Shown here piece after piece: positions 47,173 to 59,039 of a stretch of DNA of 64,000 nucleotides; within the stretch, counting starts at the first letter, position 1; every line of letters starts with the position of its first letter. The translations under genes were made by a program, and so were the position numbers. Source of the stretch: Homalodisca vitripennis (Eukaryota; Arthropoda; Insecta; Hemiptera; Cicadellidae). A model generated the notes under the pieces. It did not search any database, had not been told where the DNA came from, and saw only the letters and a program-made list of their open reading frames with translations. The stretch covers positions 19,863,501 to 19,927,500 of the forward strand of contig NC_060209.1 in the NCBI RefSeq assembly GCF_021130785.1, written 5' to 3'.

Positions 47173-48300
47173 ATGTCTCTGCCAAAATCCATATCCTTCC
47201 AAATCAGTAGTAGAAATTATTCACATATAAATATGTTTACTAGGATGTAGAACAATGATTAGGATTAAAATCTACATAATACATAATAGAGCGTATATGA
47301 AATTCTGAGAGTATGGTCAATATGCGGCACTCTTTTCACTTACGTAAATTAGAGCTTTAATACAAACACGCACTCGTGGTCAGGTTTTCTTTGGTACTTT
47401 TAACAAATAGTACGGTTTTCATGAAATAAAATAAACTTAATAAGAAAAATCTTGAATTAATTATAACACTGCTCCGTTTCTTAATTGTATTGGTTTATTA
47501 TGAATATTTTTATTTTTTATATATTTTACACAAACTTGCTTCTCGTCTCTGAATAAGCCTACGATCAGGTACAATTTTTTATTTCTGTTTTCGCAGCAAG
47601 ATGGCATAGTTATAATTTATCTAAGTCAAAAATATTGTAGGTTTAAGTTTTCATAGCAAAGTTAGTTTTTATGTAATAATTTTTTCAATTTCTTGTATTT
47701 ATTACTACGACCTCAAACATCTCCACTCCATATGTTTCATCCATTCAGTGCAACACTTTCATAAAATCATCAGAGTTTTTAAACATTTGCAAAATATTAA
47801 TGTGATTGCATCGCATGACATAATTTAATTTCAACGCCTTTTTCTTGTGTTTTTCTTCTTCACAATAACTATGTTATCTTAGAACCAAGAACTTTCAATC
47901 GATATGGAAGTTTATCACAAGAAGTGAGTGTCTCTATAGTAGTACCTGTGACAGTTCAAGAAGAGTATTAGAGTGTTTTGGAGGAGCACTATTATTATTA
48001 AATGACTTTTTCCTTTTTGTAATTTCACAACCCTATCAAAAGTGCCTAGTTTTTTTCACTTGGGGAATCACACTTTTAGTCATTTATAATTAGGCTAAAT
48101 ATTATATTCATGTCTTAATTAAGTAATAATACTGAAATAACAATAAAATATCCGTTTCTTTCAATATTATAGTATACTATAGTGCTATATTATGGAGTAT
48201 ACTCAATACTCGTTTATTGACAAAGCTGAACTTTACAGCTTCTTACTGCAAGTTAGAAAAAAGACAAGCTGCATTGGATTATTAAAATTCTTAAGAATGG
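45910..48300. other. A+T-rich stretch, no supported gene
   Basis: Several 45-70-codon frames on both strands between 46150 and 47880 read like protein in short pieces. One plus-strand piece at 46815-46960 (ECGTNIVYKNPLMPKPSSID) follows a strong acceptor CTTTTCTTTTTAG. Overlapping minus frames are equally open, and such lengths are common by chance here. I see no family match. A (TA)n tract is at 47116-47168. Confidence 0.4.
47116..47168. repeat. (TA)n microsatellite
   Basis: About 26 uninterrupted TA units. Confidence 0.95.
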
Positions 48301-48429
48301 AGTAATGCTAAATATACTTTTTACATGCATGTATTTACAGATTGACTTGCTGACTCCATATAGGCTCATGAAGACCCTCCTGAAGGCTCTAGAAAGCCTT
48401 TCCGACCAAGAGGGCCCTCTAGTGAGACT

Positions 48430-48741
48430 TTCACTTGAAATATTTCAGGCTCATCATAGTTTTTATATGCATTGGATGTAATTTAAACAATTCTGGTCCA
48501 AAGTAAAAGATTGAGTTTTCAAACAAAGTCAATCTACCGTAGGATCTGTTTTGTGTCTAGTGTGATATTTGTGATCAGGGACTTAAAGTCTTTCTTACGC
48601 TTGCAAGCAAACATTACTGTATGACAAAGTAAGATACATACTAGCCAATATAAGGGCTCCACATGATCTGAAATAGTCCCTACAACTGTCCTGAAGCCCT
48701 AAGTCCCCTACTACTCTCAAAGCTCTCTTTTGCTAGAACAA
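48430..48741 (-). pseudogene. Jockey-like LINE reverse transcriptase C-terminus
   Basis: One minus-strand frame reads QKRALRVVGDLGLQDSCRDY, FRSCGALILASMYLTLSYS, later HKYHTRHKTDPTV and SFTLDQNCLNYI. This is the Q-K-R-A-x-R-x-x, D-S-C-R-x-x-F, x-L-x-L-x-S-x-Y and H-x-Y-x-T-R series that ends Jockey-clade ORF2 proteins. Three internal stops show decay. The 3' side runs to about 48300. The copy is unlike the plus-strand Jockey/CR1 fragment at 44.0-44.9 kb in sequence, so it is a different family member. Confidence 0.7.
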
Positions 48742-48769
48742 AATTCTATTAAACAATGCTGTAATTGGT

Positions 48770-49268
48770 TACCCAGTAGTGATCACTTCTAGCTGGTTTA
48801 TACCTTCCATTTGAACCCATCACTGGGCACAGCAAAAAACCGATGTGTCACTTCAATCTGGGCAAACCTTATGGATGTCCAGGAGCGGCATATCACTAAA
48901 CGCATATGTCGAGATTCTGGGGTTCATGGGTAGTTCGATAGGTCTAGTCTACTGTGGGAGATGACTGTTGGAGTTGGTGGGGTTTGTTCCTTAACCTCAG
49001 AGGTTCTTGCTAACCTCACCAAGGGTATGCCACCCCCTGCCTATTTTGACTGGAGAGGCTGGTTCAGAGCTGGCCTCCCCTTCTTCCAGGGGGACATGAC
49101 TTTGAGATTTAGTGCCCTAATCCTTCCTAATGGATCTCAATAGGAGGCGGCCCCTACTCCCTAACCTTACCCATCCTGAATATCCTGTCACTCCGGAAGC
49201 AGCGCAAAGGTTCTTACATGACTAAGTGCAATTTATAAGCTTCTTGTCCTAAGAGAAAAAAAAATTGT
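48770..49268 (+). mobile_element. Retroposon with poly(A) tail, G+C-rich
   Basis: A block of clearly higher G+C runs from about 48770 and ends GTCCTAAGAGAAAAAAAAAT at about 49266, consistent with a plus-sense poly(A) retroposon or LINE 3' UTR. The 60-codon frame at 48961-49143 lies wholly inside and shows no domain. The block abuts the minus-strand LINE fragment, so one may have inserted near or into the other. The family is not named. Confidence 0.5.
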
Positions 49269-49269
49269 A

Positions 49270-52200
49270 TTGTCTCAGAATTAAATTACATATATAAGCC
49301 TCAATTCAAATAAGCCAAGTTTTCTGAAGAACGTCAAATTTATTAACATCTGTTTAAAGTCTGCTCTAACGACTGTTAATAAGTAAACTATGAATACCAT
49401 TTTACTGTACGTGTATGAGATATACCTGTATGAGATAATATCTAACCACGTGTATCATGTAGGGATTACCTTAAAGGGATTACACGCTCAGATGTGCGCA
49501 GTAATTGTGATCTGTAACGGTCCTTTGTTACATGTACGAGTACCTTACTCTAGTACATGCTACAATTGGGCAATGTGAATTCTCGTAAATTTTCTGAAGT
49601 GTCTTAACTAAACTTTTGTCTAAATACTGACACTAAGTATTTTTCTAAATCTAAATCTCAATAGTACAATGCGATTTTTCAAATGTATTTTTCGTGTTGA
49701 AATACATTCCTCTTATTATATATTATGGTAAAAACAACTATGTACACATTATTTATTCGTAAAGCAGTCTCATATAAGTCAGTGATAACATTAGAACAAA
49801 TTTTACTCTTAAGGGGTCTTTAAAACAATGTGAAGGAATATATAAACTTATTTTGTCTAGAATTGTTATTGTTATGATTCATATTCATCCATTCAATAAC
49901 ATTAGGACGTGTAATATTTCACACCTAAACATTTAAGCAATCTTATCTCAATACTTTTCTATTTCAAATGTTGGTGTGATTTTGATTACCTCAAAGGTAA
50001 TCAAAACACACCACTTACTGTAATACAATAAGATTTTTTTGAGATTCTAGTTATTATAAAAAGTGTATATATAATAAAAATATCGTATATTCTACAAATT
50101 TAAGGAAATTAAAATAGAGTGGTGATGTTGAGATAGTTTGATAGCAACTTCACATTAACATTTTGTTGAATGTTAGTTAATTCAAAGATTAAATGTACGA
50201 ATAAATGATGAAAAGATTTTGTCATATTTAGACAGTATTGGTTTCATCTTTGAGTGTGTGTTATATCTATAAAAATGAACACAGAAATTAATTTTGAGAA
50301 TATTTAGGAATTATATACCTGTGACTTGTTAATAATTACCAATCAAGCAGCGTTTGGATATCACAACGCTCTTAGCATAGTGCCAAAGAATCAAATAGGG
50401 TCCAAACGTTGAATATTTATTATTGCCGTTATTGTGCACAGGATTGAAGATATCGTGAACTGTCAGTAAGTATGCAGATAGTGAAGGTGAATAATGTCGT
50501 CCTCTGCTAATAAGATATGTTTAATACTAGTCACCGTTTTATGACATCGTTCAGTAAGTATGCAGCTGGTATTGTAAGCCCTGACTACGACCACGCATTG
50601 AAGTAATGTTAATCTGCAATTTTGCACTTCTTAAAAGTGAAATGTGTGAGTATGTGTTAAGTATAAAATTTTATTCTATCCAGATACAGCTCTCTATGAA
50701 TCTATGTTATACATGAATATACTGACTAACATGAGGGATATGTTAAAAATATTGTACGACATTCATCTAGACTCAGTAGTTTAATAAATACTGGAAACGT
50801 TCGTTAAAAATACGGATGATGAAATGTTAGTCATTTAAAAATAATTTACAATTTTCTACATTTGGTCAATCTTAATAGGTTTTTTTTAATATGTGCAAGG
50901 TGATTAAAAAAAGCTGTAAACTTGCATAATATTGTTAGCATAATAATACAACTTTGTATAATAATTCATGTTAACATTTGTATAACTTAAAATGCTAACT
51001 AGGCAATAATATTGTGTATTAATAATTAATTTCTCATACGCATATCATATTTAAAATATTTTTAACGATTTATATTGAAACCATTCCCTTAATTCTTCTT
51101 CCTATGGTTTAAATAAATTTTGAGATAGAAAACTTAATCCGTTCGAAAATAAAATCACAATAATATTTTAAATACATATAAAATTATTTTAGTCCGTAAA
51201 AAGTTCAAGCTCCTCATTAAAATATGTTTTTATAATTTATAGAGGACTATTCAATACCTGTATGGGTACAATATTTCTCTGAATGGAAGACGTGAGCGGT
51301 GAAGTTACTTTTTGTTAGCCTTCCAATTAAGTTCTTCCATTTTACGAACCTCGTACCTACCGTAGCAGTGACCTGGCGTGTCCCTATATTATATAACTGT
51401 GTCTCTTTTCGACGAAATATTTGAAAGGATACTTTGAGTTCTAATTACAGATACGTCCTTTCATACTGTAAGAGAGCGTTTCAAACTAATTAGTGAATGA
51501 ATAGAGTATTTATTAATATTTTTCCTCTAAACATATTTATTTGTTATGTTGATGAAACCAGAACATGATTATATCCTGCAACTAAACGTTTAATATGTTT
51601 ATTTTAGTTTGTGGTTGTTACTTATTTCAATATTATTAATATTATAGAATGACATATTTGCATTACATCTACATCCTGGGCGTTAAAAAAATATCCTTTG
51701 AAGTATAATTGAATTATTCCCGACGTGAGAGAAAACCACCCATGCAGGGTTATAATAACATAAAGGTACAGGTACAGGTAAAAGGTGACATTCAATAGTC
51801 AATAATTTTAAAGCCTACTTCTTTCTAGGTAAAATATTGTAACTCGAAGGGAGCAACATATCTAAATATTGCGACTGGTTAAAAATATTCATTCCCTGTC
51901 GTTTAAGTGGTTTTAAATTATTAAAACAACTGTACAGTAAAGAAAAATATGACTACACAGGAGGTAAATTTTCAGTTACAGTTTATAAGCCATGGGTTCA
52001 AAGGTTAAGCCACTGAACATTATTGTTACGTAATCAGATCAAAATAAGTATTTATTTTATTTAATGATCTAGCACAAATTCCAGTATAAAATAACTCTGA
52101 ACAACAATAACACAGTTTTTAATTATTGGCGGAATTATCTTCAAAATATAGGCTAATAAAATTAATAGCCAGTTCTTTTACTTAGACTATTCGTGTACTC

Positions 52201-53685
52201 CGAAGACTAGTCGTAAAGTTAAGTTTACGGAACGGAAATAACATTACTTCTTCTCCACCCTTTATCAACCCAGCCCACGAGATGTTTTATTCATCCCAAC
52301 ATCTTCACTGAGGCAATGTTGAATAATCTTTCTATTATTACTCTGGGACTTTCTTTGTTGTATTATTGATTAGGAAAGTAACATACGAGTATTAGTTGAT
52401 TTGTGACAAGATATCTTGTATTACATTATTGGCACCAATTAAATGAAAATAATAAGTTGGACGGATACAATACTGTAATACTTGCTTTTTCTTTCAATCT
52501 TAACGGACGACTTTGTATTGTTATACAATTCCCAGTAGTTTGATTATAAACATATGCAGCAATAAAAAATCGTTATATTTATGGTGCTCCAGGACTTTGA
52601 TTGATTAAAAGAGAGTACATTTGTTTTTATAGATTAAGCCGAAATATTAAAAATTGATATAATGGCTATTCAAAACAATGTTGCATGTTGCAGTTTCATA
52701 CGGTTAATAGTAATATTATTCAAGTAAAAAATTATTATTTGTGTGGTTTTATGGTTTATACTCCTGGCTTGGATCGTAGATCGCCGTACAAATGGTACAC
52801 AGGCTCTTAGTGACAAGGTCATCGTTTATTTTGCATTATTTCGACTGTGTCACACGACCAGGGATTTTATTTCAAAGAAAAACAGTAAAGTTAATGTGAT
52901 CTAGACAAGATCAGATGTCGCTTTATGTCAGCGTCTTTCAAATGGTACGTGGAATTCATATATTGATTTCCCGTGACCAATTTTAATGGCAATTATTCTG
53001 TAATTCAACAAAATAGTATTATAATGTTGCATCACACCATGAAGCTCCTAGTGCACAGCGAGAACATCATCAGACTGCCACTACGGTGAGGCGACCCAGA
53101 CTCTTGCTATTAGTAATTTTAATTGAGGAAAACCGCATCTCCAGATATAATCCCTCCCCAATGCAACTGCAGGATTGGACATACTTAACTGAATTAACTA
53201 ATTGCCATTATCACTTAACAGTTTGAGCTCAACAATAGACAACGTCTGCGCCAATAAGAATACTGCAAATTTTTGATTGTTTAAAAATTATTATATTAAA
53301 TATTTGAAATGTATCAACTATTTGCAATTACACTTCCTCGTCTATAAGATAGACAAAGACTGATTTACCAACCACATTACGTCTTAGATCGGTGCACTAC
53401 TGGTTCACTTATGATTTTCCTTTCATACACTATTTTAATATTTATTATATTTTTATATAATAGTTCTGTGTTAAAATTCCACCAACAATGAATTGATATT
53501 TTATTTTATTTAAATAGTTTATTTATTAGTATCTCTAAGCTTCTATTCAAACAACGCCAACTGTATCAGTGAGAGAAGATTTATGAGAGAACATTATGTC
53601 AGATCCACCATTCTCCATAATTTATTGGCTGTTTCCCAAGTTATTTCTTACAATAACAAAATCATTGTATTATATAATATGATAT
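49270..53685. other. 4.4 kb A+T-rich stretch, no supported gene
   Basis: Apart from the orphan satellite piece at 49486-49560 and a short duplicated TCAGTAAGTATGCAG (50461 and 50551), nothing is recognised. Mixed-composition patches at 51290-51430 and 53040-53110 have no open frame of note. Confidence 0.5.
49486..49560 (+). repeat. Orphan copy of the 101-bp array edge
   Basis: CGCTCAGATGTGCGCAGTAA is identical to the left edge of the 101-bp array at about 28314, followed in both by a diverged GTAAC...TTAC... segment. It lies 21 kb away from the array. Confidence 0.55.
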
Positions 53686-53688
53686 GCT

Positions 53689-54332
53689 TAATGCTATTAT
53701 GTGTAAATGTAATAAAGAATGTGGACGAATATAACTATTTAGGATGTACCATAACAAGTGATGGAAGTGATGAAAAAGATATCATGAACAGTCACAAAGG
53801 GAAAATCTATAGTTAGTCAGTTAAATTCTATACTGTGGAATCTTAATATAAGAAAGGACATAAAGAGAAGGATTTATGAATCAATCATCGAAAGTACAGT
53901 AACGTATGTTGCAGAAGTATGGACAATAACTCAAAAGTTGAAGAAAAGAATAGAGACAGTAGAAAATAGTTATTGGAGAAGGTGCTGTAGACTGACATTA
54001 GAAGATAGAGTTCCAAACGTGACAATAAGAGAGATAATGAATCATCAATTACGGACAATATAGAGAGAAAACAGTTACAATGGTATGGTCACATGAGAAG
54101 AATGAATGAAGATAGGATTCCTTGGAAAGTATGGAATTGGAGACCAACAAGGAATAGGAAAAGAGGAAGACCTAGGTTAATGTGGAAAGATGGAATAGAG
54201 AAAGCCATGCAAAGAAGAAACATTGAAGAGGATGCATGGCTATGCAAGAGACAATGGCGTATTGACTGCGACAAACGGCCAGAATAGCTGTAAAAGTCGC
54301 CGTAAGTAAGTAAGTAAGTAATGCTATTATGT
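53689..54332 (+). mobile_element. RTE-like LINE fragment with 14-bp target-site duplication
   Basis: TAATGCTATTATGT occurs at 53689-53702 and again at 54319-54332, bracketing the insert, and the insert ends in (AAGT)n at 54300-54318. Frames give YNYLGCTITSDGSDEKDI, ILWNLNIRKDIKRRIYESII, YVAEVWTITQKLKKRIETVE, WYGHMRRMNEDRIPWKVW and RGRPRLMWKDGIEKAM. This is the hallmark C-terminal region of an endonuclease-reverse transcriptase LINE with a tetranucleotide tail. Frameshifts near 53810 and 54060 make it non-functional. It is a 5'-truncated, complete insertion event. Confidence 0.85.
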
Positions 54333-54464
54333 ATATAAACTTTACATAAGATACTAGCTGAATAACGTACTTTTCTACGGGATCAAAACGGAAGTTTGTT
54401 ATGAGCTGTGTATTGAATAATGTAATCAATATCTCAGTTAAAAAATATTTATGAGTGTAAAACT

Positions 54465-55668
54465 CGAAACTTTCCTGTACAAGAGCGACACTAACTTTAG
54501 AGAATCGCCATGTCTGGCCACATACGGCAGGCCGAACTTTCCTGTACACGAGCGACCCACACGCTAGAGAATCACCAAGTCTGGTCACATATGGCAGGCC
54601 GAACTCTCCTGTACAGGTGTGATCCACACGCTAGAGAATCACCAAGTCTGGTCACTTTTGGCAGGCCGAACTCTCCTGTACACGTGTGATCCACACGCCA
54701 GAGAATCCCCAAGTCTGGTCACATTTGGCAGGCCGAACTCTCCTGTACACGTGTGATCCACACGCCTGAGAATCACCAAGTCTGGTCACATTTGGCAGGC
54801 CGAACTCTCCTGTACACGTGTGATCCACACGCTAGAGAATCCCCAAGTCTGGCCACAAGTGGCAGGCCGAACTCTCATGTACACGTGTGATCCACACGCT
54901 AGAGAATCCCCAAGTCTGACCACATATGGCAGGCCGAACTCTCATGTACACGTGTGATCCACACGCTAGAGAATCCCCAAGTCTGGCCACATATGGCAGG
55001 CCGAACTCTCATGTACACGTGTGATCCACACGCTAGAGAATCCCCAAGTCTGGCCACAAGTGGCAGGCCGAACTCTCCTGTACACGAGCGACCCACATGA
55101 TAGAAAATCACCAAGTCTGGCCACACACAACAGGCCGAACTTGCCTGTACACGAGCGACCCACACGCTAGAAAATCATCAAGTCTGGCCACACACAGCAG
55201 GCCGAACTTGCCTGTACACGAGCGACCCACACGCTAGAAAATCACCAAGTCTGGCCACACACAGCAGGCCGAACTTGCCTGTACACGAGCGACCCACACG
55301 CTAGAAAATCATCAAGTCTGGCCACACACAGCAGGCCGAACTTGCCTGTACACGAGCGACCCACACGCTAGAAAATCATCAAGTCTGGCCACACACAGCA
55401 GGCCGAACTTGCCTGTACACGAGCGACCCACACGCTAGAAAATCATCAAGTCTGGCCACACACAGCAGGCCGAACTTGCCTGTACACGAGCGACCCACAC
55501 GCTAGAAAATCATCAAGTCTGGCCACACACAGCAGGCCGAACTTGCCTGTACACGAGTGACCCACACGCTAGAAAATCATCAAGTCTGGCCACACACAGC
55601 AGGCCGAACTTGTCTGTACACTAGCGACCCGCACGCTAGAGAATCGCCATATCTGGCCACATACAGCA
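54465..55668 (-). repeat. 67-bp tandem array (about 18 copies, two subtypes)
   Basis: GATCCACACG starts at 54621 and 54688, a period of 67. Left units (to about 55065) carry GAACTCTCCTGTACACGTGT, the right block carries GAACTTGCCTGTACACGAGC. The right block is very homogeneous, with a two-unit alternation in places (ATCATCAAG against ATCACCAAG). Left-block units contain the E-box CACGTG in six consecutive copies, which the right-block units lack. Minus-strand frames through the array are by-products. Confidence 0.93.
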
Positions 55669-55715
55669 TTGTTTAGTTTAGGAGGGATGAATTTTCGATG
55701 CACATTGTCAGGGAA

Positions 55716-55783
55716 TGACGATGGCCTAGCGGTATGACTTTCGATATGAGTTAGAGCTAGCGCTGTTTCAAATCTTATTACCA
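55716..55783 (+). repeat. Degenerate tRNA-derived SINE head
   Basis: TGGCCTAGCGG at 55723 fits the polymerase III A box, and GTTTCAAATCT at 55766 is a weakened B box (consensus GGTTCGANTCC) at the expected distance. Flanking stems are poor. It is probably the remains of a tRNA-derived repeat; chance is possible. Confidence 0.35.
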
Positions 55784-55789
55784 CCCAAC

Positions 55790-58370
55790 AAGAAATATTA
55801 TGTATCCTAGATTTTTATCTTTTTATACTTTAGTCAGGTGACTCTAATCTCTACTTTCACTTTGAGGAACAGGTTATTTTCATAAAATATCTTTACTTCT
55901 ATGTTGAAAATAACATAGTGTTTGTTGCTCTTACACGTGTAGTCAATTTTGACATTCGCGTCTCCAAAAGTTTCTCTTTCCACTAATTTTAGTGGAATAA
56001 CACGTTCCAGCATACTTGATATTAGAATATAAATTTCACATAACAAAATATATTTTCAGAATATGTATGAAAATAGCTTTAATTATCTGTTTATAAACTA
56101 ATTACTTCATTTAAATTGTTAAATATCGTTATTAATACAAATGAAGTTACTTATCTATGGATCCTAGTCAGGAATCATGTTATGTAGATGTTTAACTATC
56201 TTTATAATCTCATAAACAATTAATGTTAAAAATTAATGAATATTCATAAGTTTATTTATGTTTTGTGCTCACAAAAAACTTCTGTAATAGACTTATAAAA
56301 CAAAAAATGATCATATAAGATATGGATTCTTTCCAGAGATAATTTCTCGGAGTAAAACTTACGTTAGACACAGAAAAACAACAATTCAGTAACAGTTCAC
56401 TCATCTCAAACGTCGAAGAAAAGATACATTTATTTGCATTCTGTGATAAATACAGACCCATAATCTTTGAGAGTCTGCATTTAAATATGTATGACAATGA
56501 AATACAGATTAAATTCAATTCGAAGATGCCATAGAGTTGTCCTAATTTGGGACGTTGGGACGAGAGTTGAAAATGTTCAATGAAAGAATGACGCAACATT
56601 TGTCTCTGTAGAAGAGAACAAGATTCTATATTTGGCTTGCAATCGTCTTGTCCTTTGAGACAACGAACCTAGTGAAATAAATATACCTGACATAGTTCTT
56701 GTCTCTAATGTTCACAATATATATCAAGAGGGTTTGAGGTCGTTTTATTGTTATGCTAGTTTTAAACTTTTATACATGAAGAGTTTTTTATAATTTTTCA
56801 ATGTCTTTTGTGATACATATTTCTTTAATTCAAAATAATATTATATTAATATTTAGCATTTTTCATAGTATTGTTTCTCATTATAATAGATTAATATCTT
56901 CATGATAGATTAGACCATGATAATGAACTCATAAAATATGCTATAAAGCCCTCATTAGATCCCTCCAAAGAGACCCAAATTTAAACATTTTCTATAAGAA
57001 AATTAATTCAACGTAATTTTTTATTATCATATTTTTTATTTTATAATATGTGACACAAGAGATAAACAGATTCCGCAATGTCATTTTAATTTAAATATAT
57101 TCTTCGTTAAACACTCACATTTAACCATTACGCACTTTTATTTGTAAGTAGAGTTACAATAGTAGCCACAAGGGTTAGTTACAAAATCAGTTACAAACAA
57201 AAGTACTGCTTTGATCACCCCAACCGCACAGTATTCATCCTTTCAAAGTTAAATATTCGGAAGCTGTTCAAAATGATTAACTTATCAAATGGCAAAGCGT
57301 AAAGGATTTAATTTATCAGGATTGCAATCTCGGAGCTTATCTAGTTCCAAAACTATGAGTGTATGTATGTTAATGCGGAAGTGCAGCAAACCGGAAGAGC
57401 TTAGAGGCAAGTTCACTTCCCACCAGAGGAATTAAAACGGATCATACATCTCGTGTTCCATGCATTTGAAGTACCCCAGAGTAAAATACTAGAGTTTTAA
57501 TGTCTACTTATAAAATCAATAAAATTTAACAGTATGTTCTAAGAATCGTTTTGAGCAAAACATATCAAAATGTTTACCATTTCAAAGTAATAGTTCCAGC
57601 TAGTAGGAGCAGTTACACAACAGCGTTATTATTGAGAGTGTTTTTCTATCAAATGTTGTCCAAAAGATGTTTGTGACCGCATATAATAATAAATGAAACT
57701 CTCTCAAACAAAGGAGAGGTGTCTGAAAGCCGAGAGCAAATTTATGATGTATAAGTACATCCGTTTCTTTATCTCTAGAAGAATTTATCCAAAAAAAGGA
57801 AGTCGATTGGGCTATTTTTAGTGGAGGTAGAATTAGGAGGGGTTTAAAGGTGAAAAGGGTCAAATGATAATTTTTTTCTTAAACTATATTTTTATAGCTT
57901 TACATACTTAAACTGACCACCAGACACACATATATTTGGTACATCATTGTTAAACAGGTGAAGAGACTCAGAGTCAATTAGTAGTAAATAGTAGGTCTGT
58001 ATATAGTTAGTTGACGATGGTTTATTTATGTACGTCTCTGGCGTTGCTGTGCACAATCGGATAATCGGTAATCGGATAATATGACAAACGGGTAATTGGT
58101 ACTTGCATCGATTGGTACCACAAGTTCAAACTCCTTTATTTAGTATTTCTTTGTATTCAGTCTGTACGTTTGTTCCTCAAACATGGACTGATAGATTTTA
58201 AAGTTGCAGTTACTTTTGTAGTAAATGATCCACACACATAAACCAAATGATATGTAAACGGTTACTTGTATTACTCTCATACACTCATAAAGTATCCTGG
58301 TAACGTCTAATTCTCGATAACAAAAAATATTTAATTAGGTGATCCCAACCAATTATTGTTAAAAATACAT
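55790..58370. other. A+T-rich stretch, no supported gene
   Basis: The longest frames (56252-56599 minus, 115 codons; 57600-57863 minus, 87 codons) have no recognised domain, signal or splice support. GGATAATCGGTAATCGGATAA near 58065 is a small local duplication. Confidence 0.45.
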
Positions 58371-58374
58371 TTAT

Positions 58375-58560
58375 AGGGCACTCTACATTCTAATTATTAA
58401 ATTAAAACAATAGCCTTAATGAGTTTTTACTTGTTAAGCTTTATTTATGAAAGGATACTAATGAAAAAGGTTAAAAGTATAGACAGGCCTGTAATCAGCT
58501 TCAGGGACAAATGTCTACATTTACTGGGGATGAATTCGTATTGCTTTTCCACCTTTACGC
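58375..58560 (+). repeat. Diverged direct duplicate, copy 1
   Basis: Collinear with 62524-62710. Shared words are AGTATAG...AGGCCTGTAA, TCAGCTTCAG, GACAAA and GGGATGAATTC. Both are A+T-rich with no gene. The frame 58419-58700 begins in this copy but is broken in the other, so it is not conserved. Confidence 0.75.
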
Positions 58561-58565
58561 TTCCT

Positions 58566-58628
58566 CAAGCCGGGAGCAACACAGACGTCACATTTGAGAG
58601 ATATCAGCTATTTGTTGCTCCCGGCTTG
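58566..58628. repeat. Perfect 16-bp inverted repeat, 31-base loop
   Basis: CAAGCCGGGAGCAACA (58566-58581) is exactly complementary to TGTTGCTCCCGGCTTG (58613-58628). The arms are much richer in G+C than the region. They begin where similarity to the partner copy at 62.7 kb stops, which suggests an inserted small foldback element. Confidence 0.8.
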
Positions 58629-59039
58629 TGCAAGCACACATATAATGTGGTCGTGCTCCCTTATGCGTTGACGGATTTCGTTGAGAAAAGTACCGTTTAA
58701 ATTGTAAAAATTTTAAAAAGTAAGTAAAATCTTGTAATTCTATAACTTTTAAATAAAGTAGTTTCAACAGATAGTGTAAGAAATTTATCTGGAGACTGTG
58801 GTACACACCCAAAGGCTCAGTATAATTACCTTTTTAATAATTGTCATACTCTAGTATACTTTTATTGGCCATATACAGAGTGTCCTGATACGTCTAAATA
58901 CGTTCCAAACAGATAGAGCTGTTGATGTAAAATCTTCACCATACCTGTTAAAATAAATATTTTGGACTTTTTGAAGGGTACAAATATTTACCGTCATAGT
59001 TGCACTAGATTTTTATATTACCAAACGATTGCAAATATG

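Noticed and set aside
46150..47880. A possible degraded gene made of several 45-70-codon pieces on both strands
   Set aside because: With stop codons expected about every 13-14 codons at this composition, pieces of this length are common in 64 kb; strands conflict and no family matches.
54165..55784. Long minus-strand frames over the LINE and 67-bp array
   Set aside because: They run antisense to a recognised LINE region or through tandem repeats, and different frames overlap each other.
56252..56599. 115-codon minus frame
   Set aside because: A+T-driven composition, no domain, no splice signals and no conservation evidence.
58419..58700. 93-codon frame at the 58.4 kb duplicate
   Set aside because: The frame is broken in the duplicate at 62.6 kb and runs through the hairpin; no domain.
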